Assembly (NCBI RefSeq): GCF_028769735.1
Contig: NC_088170.1
Coordinates: 61,413,585 to 61,477,584 of the forward strand
Length of the DNA stretch: 64,000 nt
Direction: 5' to 3'
Source: Zonotrichia leucophrys gambelii
Lineage: Eukaryota > Chordata > Aves > Passeriformes > Passerellidae
Below the pieces are notes generated by a model that saw only the letters and a program-made list of their open reading frames with translations, was not told the DNA's origin and searched no databases. The translations under genes and the position numbers were made by a program. The stretch's first letter is position 1. Each line of letters begins with the position of its first letter. Positions 53,686-64,000 of this stretch are shown here, in pieces.

Positions 53686-54211
53686 ATGTTAGAAGAAAGG
53701 AGTGTAAGGATTAACAGAGATAAGATAAAAAGTTTATTGGTGTTTGCCCTTGAGCACAGGCACATGCCTCTGACTGCAGAAGTTGGTACCTAGGAATGGT
53801 CAGAAAGGCCCTATTTCATAGACTAATTTATGCCTGTGCTGATGGTTCATTCTGTCACTGAAATAAAACACCACTGCATATTTTTCAGTCAGGATACACT
53901 TCCACCCCACTCTTTTAAAACTTAATTGGGTTTTAGCAAGTCTGAGTAATGTAGTCATGGCCAGTGTCACGGACGTGGCTGGTGCCCATAGCCATTCTTT
54001 CAAGGCTGGCATCCGCCCACGCTTTCAGAAATTCTTAAAAGTCTTTATAATTACTGAAATCACTTTACATACTGACCTTGATACTTGGAGGTTGTAAACA
54101 AAGTCAAGGACTTCCATTTCCCACAGATGATTATCCGCTGCCTCGGTGGCGATTCTCTTTATCAGCGAATGTTTCTTATAAAGCTTTTTTGCCCGTAATG
54201 CTCAACTGTTA
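53686..54211 (-). repeat. Possible retro-inserted block between 7-bp direct repeats
   Basis: The block is flanked by GAGATTT at 53679-53685 and 54212-54218. It retains many more CpGs than its surroundings, and its minus strand ends with AATAAA about 45 bases before the flank. The ends are not TG...CA, so it is not a clean LTR, and no protein family is recognised in its 70-residue minus-strand frame. The match may be chance. Confidence 0.35.
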
Positions 54212-54219
54212 GAGATTTC

Positions 54220-57200
54220 TCTCTAAAGAGGAATGTATTGGAGGAATTTATTTTAATAATCTAAACAGCATCTCTGGCTATTCCTTTTTACTGGTATTTT
54301 CTAGTTAACATAGTGAATATTATTATGTACGTCCTGAGATACTTTGTGAAAGTCATAATTTGAAATGCTAATTGTCTTAATTTTTCATACTACTGCTTCA
54401 CCTAAGCAGGTCTTTAAGTATTTTTGAGAGAGGCCACACAGCTTTTAGAAAAACACAGTTGCCCTGATGTTTTTATTTTGAGGAACTGCTGCATTATGTT
54501 ACTACAAACACCATAAAAGTGACAAAATAAATTAATGAACTCTGTTTAAATGATGTATATGTATAATTTCTAGCAAGCTCTAATGTTCTAATTGTATAGA
54601 AACTGGATTTAAACTAATACAGGCTAATACATAGTATCAGCTTGCTTCTGATTTATTTGCATAGATTTGTACCATGAAAATCAGTGAAGTAATGTGAAGG
54701 TCCTGGAAAACATAGATACTTTCTGTAAGAATTTAATTTCTTATCAATATGCTTTTTTGAATGAAAAATGTATACTTGTGCCTGTCCTCCAATAATTCTG
54801 TGACTTGGATGACATTGCAACTATTGACAGTCTTGTTCAACTGCCTTCTTTTGAATAGATTGTTTAGGTACATTTTACCTTTCATGTTTCAGGTAACAAT
54901 TCCTGTATTTAGTCTTTTAATTCTCACTGGACTGAAGTTTTGAAACCTTCTTGAGGAGTAACAGATATTGGTGAGTGTAAGGTTATACTTTTTTACCCCC
55001 TTAAGTTACCAATTTAAATTGAATGACTTTTCATTACTGTGCCTGGGAATTTTTCTTCTGCTGCATTGCATCAACAATGTAGATGCTATGACTTGCTATG
55101 AAAAAAGAAAGAAAGCCCCCACAAATCCACTTCAAAACACCAAACCCCCAAATCCATTTCCAGCTGTAAAGGGACTTCCCAGTTTTGGTTTGCTGGTACT
55201 GTATGGGATGTTGACCTTCCAGTTTACAGAATGCTGCTTAGTGGAGCTGCTGCCCTCTGTAAATGTGGCAAGATGCATGTGGTCATGCCTCCTTCCACTC
55301 CCTCTTACTCAGCCTTTTGCTCCTCTGTCCAGCACAACCAGCAGCTTCTCTCTTCTCACTGATTTTTTACCACTTGAACAACTTCCCTAATAAAGACCCA
55401 AACCAAATGGGCCAAAAAGACATCGAAACATTTGGTTTTCTCCTTAGAAGGGGGGAATGTGGAACTTTTCCAGGGGAGCACAAGGCCTGGGGAAGGGGAT
55501 ATATTATTGTTATGGGTTTTTTGGATGCTTTCTCAAGACTGAGACAGAGGCTGCTGTTGTTCTTAGGCTTTGCCATTTCATTGTAACCTTTGAAAGCAGT
55601 TCTATTAAAGAAAAAAAAAAAAGAAAAATTTGAAAAGAAGAATTCCTGTGATGAAAATAAAAAAATCCAAGCTGGGAAAGCAAAGTCAGAAAATATACAA
55701 AAGGAAAACATATTCTGAAAAAAAAAAAAAATGGGAGCCTGCTACACTTTATTATTCTACTCACTCCAGGGAATTTCTTCCAAATCTGCTCTGTATCAGT
55801 GTGGAATATCCTTCTGTGCGTGTAACTGTTAAGGAACAAGAATATCAGTGGGGATGCTTCCATGATGGAGCAGAAGGAGCAGCAGAAGCTATTTAATTAT
55901 CCTTAACATGCTCATGTATATGTAATGAACGCAGTCACAGAACACTCGGCTGTTTCCATTTTCTCCCTCATTCTCTGCAACTAAATGCAGCAAGGAATCT
56001 GAGAAATTTCTTACACTATAGGTGGATATAGGGGGGTTTAAATTCTTTGTAGTTAATTCTTGCTATCACAGCTAGTGCTTCAGAGGAGCAGTTATCCTGG
56101 TGTTCTTGCATTTCCCACAGCTGTATCTCAGCAAACCCCAAGCACATTACTAGAGCACAGGTCCTTCCCCTGATTGCTCAGTGATTAGAAGCCACTTCCT
56201 GCTTACTTAACTCAAAAATGTGATTACTCTTCAAGATGCAGGAAGGCTCAAATTTAGACACAGTTGGAAACGGCAGATTTTTTTCCCCCCTCAGTGAAAC
56301 AACAGGGACAAACTGTTTATACAAATATTGACACGCTGTTCTCAGCAGCGCTGCACAAAATGCAGCTGGTCACTGGCAGTTCTGTGCCGCTCCCAGAGTC
56401 ACAGCTAGAGACTTAGTAAAACCTGTTTCCACCAAGCCCTTCACAGACAGCCTGCTGCTTTAAAGGCCACAGCAGTCACCTCTTGTGTTTGCTTGAAAAT
56501 AATAACCACAGTTCCATTTTGTTGAGAATTTCAGTCAGCGTTCCTTTAAAAAATACTAATTTTAGAATAAGGGCTACTTGTGCAATTGCTGTGTTACACA
56601 TTTCAAAATGTCTGACTCAGCAGTAAACCCATGTTACATCCCCACTGTTCCCTGCAAACAGTGCTCAGTGCAGTGACCCACCACAGCCACTGAAAAATCC
56701 ATGGGCATATATCTGGATCTGTGAAAAGCCTTCATCAGTGGCAGAAGGAAATTCGCCATGCTTGGGGAACTGAAAATTGAGTTCTTTAGCCTCATATATC
56801 TGATATTAAATAATTCACTTAAACTTTGGTTTAGAGAATTTCAGCATATTTCAGAATATAATCTCTCTGCCCTCCTTAATGCAAAGGGATCTTTCTGGCC
56901 ATGTTCCAATCTGGCAAACAAGATATCTAAAATCAAACCTTTGCGTACTCTAACTGTGTCACTCTGCAAAGAAAACAGCACGCTGGATTAATAATTTAAA
57001 GGACCTGTTAGAGCAGCTGATAATTTTCTGCTGTAGCAGAAAACTGGGAAAATGCTGATGCTAAAAAATGAAAAGCTCTCCAGTGTGTTATCATGTAGGT
57101 GAACAGCTCCAGGCTGCTCATCTTGTTGTTGTCCTGCTCTCAGCCTGACATTTTCTGGCAGCACTTTGTTCTCATTTTTGCCATATGAAATTTTTCAGAA

Positions 57201-60200
57201 TTTTACTATGTAGATAGTTGAATTATATGTATAAAATTGAATTCTATACATATATAATCATTCACTTCAATAATGAAAAATGAATTATAAGTACTTCTAA
57301 ATACATGATTTTGACCAAAAGTTGTGCGCACATATTTTTTTCTAGTAGCCTGTCAAAAAAATCTCAGACTTCCCTGCCATACGTGCAGCTATTGACCAAG
57401 AATAATAAGCAATTATCTTTCTTTTTGGTTCTTGATTAACATAAACCAGAATTCACATTCCCTACATGGCAAATACACAACCAATGAGATTTTCAGAAAA
57501 TATTCAATAGTACAATGTAAATAGCTTTTTTCTTTATAAATGGTCTCACTTGTATATTCCAATTAGTTTTTTTATTATTTTACTTAGATTTAATATTTAT
57601 TTGTATCTTATATTTATGTAATAAAAATATATTTTACATTTATATACAGCTTTAGTGTGTTTATTTTTATTTTACATCATCAAAATATATTTTAAATTTA
57701 CATATATCTTTAGATTTTCCATTTATCTTTGCCATTTATATGATAAAGTAATAAGGATTATGTAATAAAAACAGGCAATATTAGATGTGCACCTTATATC
57801 TTACCAGATCCACTATTCTTGATCAGCTTAGTTAAATATTAATAAATATTTATTTTAGATTCTCCTGGCTAGGTTCATTTCTTCTGACCTGAGATAAAAG
57901 AAAGGCGTAGACAGCATGTTCTCTGAGCGTCTGTAAAATTTAACAGTACTCACTTTTTCCTCATGTCACAATATATTTAGTGTTATCCTACTTGAAAATG
58001 TGACTGCTGGTCCCACAGCAAAGGGAGGGAATTTGGAGATTTGCTGTCAGTTCTGGCACCAGCAGTTTGGGAAATCCTGGTTGGAGCTGTGAACACCCCA
58101 ATGAGGCTGAGTTGTGATTGACCAAACCACCCCGACCCACAGCACACTGCAAGATGCAGAATTCAATGTGACTGTTCTCAGGGACAGAACAATATTTTGG
58201 GCTTCACTAAAACATACCTGGTTTTCATTAAAATGTGTCTTCAAATGGGGGCTGCTGGATTAGCAGAGAAGGGAAAATCCAGTGGCATTTGGAGGTGACA
58301 TGGTCTTGGCTGGATGACAGTTTTGAAGCAATCCAGTGCAAGGGCACTGGTGAAGGATAATCACTTTTTGCAGAGTCGCTCTAAGATAGGACAAATTCAC
58401 AGCAGAGGACTGAGGTGATACATGAAACAGAAAGGAATGAAGGGTGATGAGATTGTGACAACACATGGAGACAAATTTAGCCAGCAGCTATGTGCCACTC
58501 ACGTGAACTGAAATAAAAGTGCAGCCACGCTTCACTGCCCATAAAGTGGCAAACATGCTGTAAGACATGGGAACTTCTCTCAAAACCCTGTGAGAAAGGG
58601 AGAGAACTAGGAACAGGAGATCTGGTTCTACAAAGCTCTGACTGCTTTCATGGCTCCCCAGCACTCACTGTCATAGCACAGCTGCACAGTCTGGGTATGC
58701 TGGGCGCTCCCTAGCAAGAGCTTCTGTTGAGGCAACACCAAACTGAAAGTTTTTAGTCTGTCTGTATGATCTATGCCCTTTCTAACACAATTCTGACAGA
58801 ATTAGATGCTCCTAAGGTGAGAGCCCCATCAGCTTCAAGTCTGAAGTGAAATGTGGGCAAACAGCATATCCTGATTGTAACCTCATGCTCACGCATAGGA
58901 GATTTTTAGTAGGAGGGGAAGTTAGTTTTTGCACACAATCTAAGAAATGTTTAGATTCTGTTGGCCAAAAAGTTCCAGTGCACTGTTTTCTTTGAAAAAA
59001 AAGTTAGAGAATCCAGAAAAGTCTATATAAAGAAAATCTCATTCCTTAAATGCTGAATCACTTAGTCTTTATACTATAAAATTGCATTAATTTATTTGAT
59101 AGTATGAAGTTGTATTAGATTTGATTTTCTGACCACAAAAAAACCGCTGGTAAATGTATTTTTAGAGACTAAGGGGAAATGTAACTGCAGTTTAAAATTA
59201 CTTGAGAGGAAATTGTAAAGTGAAAACCAAAATCTTCTCAATAGTGGCAGATCTTTGAGAAGAGAGCTAGAGGCTTAACAGTTTTGAACAATAGAAAAAG
59301 CTTCTTTATTTACTGGGTGCAGGATAACGTAGCATTGCAAGACTATGGAGAATCTGTCCTTTGTTATTTTAAAAACATAGCTAATGAGAGCTGCAGCTAG
59401 TGAAACTCTTGGTTTAAGCAGGAAGTTGATCTGAGAGCTCTGGACATACCATTTTCTGTGCATAGTTTCTCTAGTGAATATTCATTCAGATCAAATTCAA
59501 ATGAATGTCTATTTACTAGGTTCATCTAAAGATGTTACACTAAAGAAAAGGAGTAGGAATTCACTTCAGGTGTCATGAGATTGTCCTATGACTTGTATCT
59601 GGCTTCAGCTTGCCACTGTTTTGTGCACTTTGCAATGTGATCCAATAACACACTTGCACTTGTACATGCAAATGTAAGGCTCCAACAGTAGTGAGAAGGT
59701 GCTACAAATTCACAGTGGCAACTCCTCCCTGCTCAAACCTAAGACAGTTTCACATGCCTAAAGCTTGTGTGGAAGAAATGAAGTGAGTCATTATGAATTG
59801 CCTTTTTATATATTCTTACCAATTTCGCTTTAGGTTTGGGGTTTTTTTCTTTTTTTTTCCTATAAATGCTCTTACTTTCAGATAAGAGTTTTATGACTCT
59901 TGGGGACTCTCATTTTTACTAAATCAAACTTTGCCTCCATTATGCAGCTGTATTTCACCTAATTATTGCAGAGACAGTTGAATCCTGAGCTCCAGCATAC
60001 TTGGACTGAGAAATTTGAGCAGGGAGATTAACCATGGCACCATGGGCAGGAGTTTGGCCTTGTGAAAATAATCCTTCAAACAACCATCTATAACATATAC
60101 AGGTATGGTTTTTTTGTTTGTTTGTTTGCTTGTTTTGTTTGGGTTTTTTGTTCCCTGGGTGGGATACTTTGGAATCAAATCTCTTTCTAGACCTGACCCC

Positions 60201-63200
60201 TAGCACAGAAATAAAATGCTGCCATTTTTATGAGCTGTGACAAAAACTACATTTTAATCAACAGTGAGTCATGAAGCCATTAAACATGCATTTTTCGAAC
60301 ATGGATTTCCTTCCAGGAGATTTCTAGGAACTCCTTATCAATTCTGTTTGACACTAAAGAAGCCCCACTAATGTTTGGATTATATTGCAAATTTAACTAT
60401 GAGGAGAGGGTTATGCCCTCCAGCTGCCACGTGCCATGTTTAGATATTTGGCATAAATATGCATTTAAAATAATTAGGCAACTCCTATGCTTTCACCATT
60501 CTATTTAATCCATCTGTGTGTATTGCTTCAGGTCTGCTGTATTAGGGAACATATCCAGCTGGAAACTAATCAAGGAATAAAAAGGGGCTTGGTTGTAATG
60601 ATTAAGGAGCAGATCAAGGGCTGAGATCAACAACCTGGTGTTTGATGAGGAATGCTTAAAATAACACAGCAAAAGAAGAAAGGAATGTTTAAGTCCTTTG
60701 TAGTGCTGAACTGTTTTTCTAGGAGATCTTCTGTTGCAAAAGAGACAGCTCAAGGTTCTCCTTCCTGTGCAGAAACCCTTTCCTTCTCAGGTGCTCATTT
60801 TTCAGTTCTGACTTGCAGTGGTCAATAAGCTGTACATCTGCTGAAGGGACACTCTCATCAGGCAGGAATGGTGTCCAAGCTGACCATCTGACGTAAATTG
60901 TCTCACCACTTAATTGAAAAATGTGTGGCCATCACCATCTAAATGCTTGTAACATGCAATTATGTAATGTGTATTATCACTCGCTGCTTAGACCAATCCT
61001 TTGTGCTGTGGCCTCTTTACATCTATCAGCCCTCAGACTGTATAATTAGAAGTTAACATTCTTATTTTATTCCCTTCAAAGAAACTGGTTGTTTTGAAAA
61101 GCACAAATTCTCCACTGAGCCTTCAGGACATTATGCTGACTGCAATGTGATCTACAAAAGTGAATTTAGAGGTTTAGAAAAGTTTGACCTTCTCTGCTGT
61201 CAGGACTTTACTGTAGAACAAGATTTCTGTTTCTGCTTACACTTAAAGTACTCCTGAAGTGAGAAGACTTTTCTTTAGTTTAATCAGCTGTCATGCACAA
61301 GTACCAGGGTTGGTTCTTTGGTTCTAGAGATGTGATATACAACTATTAACCACCACTGTGGCCATTTGGGTACTTTCTGCCATGGCCCATCTGACTGGAA
61401 GCCATCATAGGTATACACCTTGATCCCTAAAATTTTTGCTTGGTTTAAGTTTATATTCTTTCAGTAGTTAAACCAAGAGATCTAATTTATCATCTCTGGG
61501 TGAAGGATTTCCTTGACTGAGTATGTAAGGAGATTTTTCATGTGACTCTACACTTGTGGCTTTCCTGTCATGACTCCTACTCATAACGAACAAGCTATTT
61601 TTGTATCTTTTCTGGTACTTCCTCTTGCAAATAGTTCTTTGTTCATTTACACTAGAGACTGTTTAACTGAACCAGTTTTCCTTATATGTGCTTCTAAAGA
61701 TCAACCTCAAATTTGTCTCCTGAGGATCCCCATGATGTGGTTGTGCACCTTTTGTCCTGTGCTTCAAGTCTTTGTGATACAGTAAATCAAATTTGGAAAG
61801 TCACCGGCTGTTGTGCTGACTTAGGAGAAAGTCCATGTGTCCTGAAAACAGGATTTGAATGTAGCTTAAGCCATGCCGTATGCTTGTTGTACTCTCAATA
61901 CTGGAATTATTATTTTTTAGCTTTGGAACTTAAGTCTCATATTTGCTTATAGCACAGGTGAAACAGTCATGCCAGCAGTGCACAGGATTTAAATGTTTTA
62001 TCTGTTTAATTCAGCAGAAACTCTGGGATGATCCATAAGCACTCAAAGTGTATTTTAAAACAGGCAGAGCAAACTAATTTATATTGGTTATGACTTGAAG
62101 TTTTTTGGGGGATCAAAAATATTATAGTTTATGTATATGGGTAATAACAGATAACTAATTTTGAAACAGAACAATTTACCTAGTGTCTATGTCAAGCCAG
62201 TGAACTTTTCTGATTCTCCTAAAAATATGATGGCTTTGTTTATAAATATCAGTCAATTTTATGCAAAAATACTTTTGACTCTCAAAAGTCAAGACAAATT
62301 AGAATCATTGGCACTCTTTCTGGACATAGAAGATTTTCAGCCTCAGTGGTTAAATATTGGTCCTTGATTTATGCAACTTTCTATTTTAAAACTGTGTCTG
62401 AATGACAAAATTCAAGAAACTTTATAGGAAAGTCCTTCCATATAAGAGGTCTTAGGGATGCCACCTCTTTGGAAATCATGACCCAGGTGATTACTGTGTT
62501 CTTCCAAGACTTCCAAGGCTTAAGCATTGCCTTAAAAAGTACCATCTTGCAGGTTGCCTTTTGTGTCTTTAGCTGTAGGCATTGGCGCGGTTTATAAAAC
62601 ATGCAAAGGAAAAATCTCAGAAATTAAAATAAAACCAAAAACCCTCAACAAGACAGTGGGGATTTTCACCACAGTCCTCCAAAGAGCTGAATCAGGATTG
62701 CAGATTCTGCACCATTTGCCAAGACAATGCTTTGAAGGTGGTGAAGGTGCAGAACATGCAGCCTGGGCAGCGTGGAATATTTGGTCCACACCCGGCAATT
62801 CTGGAATAGGGAGCATTGTGCTAATTAAAGAATATTTTGTGCAAACATGGTGCAACCAACATTTGTGCAAACTAGGAAGACTTAAGGGTTTTTTCTTAAG
62901 GAATAATTATAGTAAGCACTTATTTTTAATTAGTGGGATTACACGGCTTTTTCTTTTCTTTTGTTTTTAACTATTATTATTATATGTTGTAAGAACTGTT
63001 TAGGTCATGCACGCTTTAAGAGAAAAAAGAGGATCTTGTGTTCCAGCTCTGTGAAGGAAAAGAGATGGTTTCAGCATTGAAGTAAATGAAATGGAAGACT
63101 CTAAAAAGGAATATTATGACGAGGCTTTTCCCCTTGGTGAAGGCACAGAGCAAGAGCCCTGGTCTCACTGCCAGCAGTTACAATATCTCATCCTTGCCTA

Positions 63201-64000
63201 AACACACAGCACTCACTCTTTGCTCTGGCCCCAGTCACACTGTGTGTTGTACCCACACATCCATTTATCCTCAGTGCTAGCTAGAAAATTACACCCAAGA
63301 GGATTTGGGGAACAAATCCAGTTATTTAGTAGATTTACTGAGATTAGGAGGGTAGCCAGTTCAGCTTCCCACTGGACTATATAGAAAGCAGAAAAGGACT
63401 AGTTTCCAAAGATCTGAATTGTTTCTCCTGACTTTCTTCAAAGAGAGAAGAGGGAGATAAATTTAGCTGACCTAGAGATACTTTAGGTACCTTTAACCAG
63501 TATTTAGACATTACAAGCATCCTAAAATATGCCATTCACCTGATTCTAGGACGCTGTTGATGCTGCAAAATAAAAAGGTACAATAGCCAAGTGAGGAATG
63601 TTGAGTCTGAGCAGCACTGATGCTCCTATATCAAGTGCTAGAGTTGGTTGGAGTGGTTCAAAATGGTCAAGGAACTGTGAAGTGTTACACATGAACAGTC
63701 AGTGCTCACACTCATGGCAACCCGGGTTACCCCTGCTTCTCTAAACAGACACACAGGCTGTCAGTGAACATGCTGAAAGCTGCTGAGGTATAAGGTGGAG
63801 CCATGCTTGGTGGATCAGGTAGGAAAAAACCATCAGCACCTTGATCCTTTCAGTGTCCCCTGAGCAGCATTATGGCAAAAGATTGCCATTCAGAGGCAGG
63901 TGGGGAAATGTGAATTGGTTCAAATATTGAAATAGAGGTGATCTGTCCAACAATCCCACTACTGAGGAGACCATCTCCTTAGCTGAGAGTTCATAGCTAA
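54220..64000. other. Intergenic DNA to the end of the window
   Basis: Apart from the repeat copy at 57217, nothing is recognised. In particular, no first coding exon of CD36 (a short N-terminal tail followed by a membrane segment) was found on either strand by eye. Confidence 0.5.
57217..57525 (+). repeat. ~290-bp dispersed repeat, copy B
   Basis: This is the partner of 46024-46310, about 11 kb away. No open frame, polyA tail or terminal repeat is visible in either copy, so the element type is unknown. Confidence 0.75.

Noticed and set aside
54968..55390. 140-residue plus-strand open frame
   Set aside because: No family resemblance, no flanking splice signals supporting an exon, and an A-rich low-complexity stretch follows.

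Overview
The window looks like avian nuclear DNA, probably from a songbird. It is AT-rich and gene-poor, genes are split by long introns, and it carries CR1 LINE fragments with the bird-typical 3' end and LTRs that resemble passerine endogenous retrovirus LTRs. The order-level guess rests on remembered repeat families and on no search.

One protein-coding gene is supported. It is GNAT3 (alpha-gustducin, the taste and chemosensory G-protein alpha subunit), on the minus strand from the start codon at 36173 to the stop codon at 9661. All eight coding exons were rebuilt by hand from splice sites: 118, 43, 142, 158, 129, 130, 154 and 191 bp. They total 1065 bp, which is 354 codons plus a stop, the length of mammalian gustducin. 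Every GTP-binding and catalytic motif is present, and the reading frame is intact. Exon 4 is a CpG-rich island in an AT-rich gene and carries several substitutions at usually conserved positions.

Layout: 1-9660 is the 3' flank, with an inverted pair of LTR-like elements (3136-4085), an 86-bp minisatellite (6261-6530), a solo LTR with 6-bp target duplications (6652-7277), and simple repeats. 9661-36173 is GNAT3; its introns hold CR1 copies, a solo LTR with 5-bp target duplications in intron 3 (21413-22088), a duplicated hairpin element in intron 3 (19975-20476) and inverted CR1 copies in intron 1. 36174-64000 is intergenic, with one solo LTR (39997-40392), two CR1 remnants, a 94-bp tandem repeat and a ~290-bp sequence present twice (46 kb and 57 kb).

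In mammals GNAT3 lies between GNAI1 and CD36, but no exon of either neighbour was recognised here. No operon, CRISPR array, tRNA or rRNA was seen. Nothing in the window looks like a new multi-gene system; the notable points are the gene model and the repeat structures.
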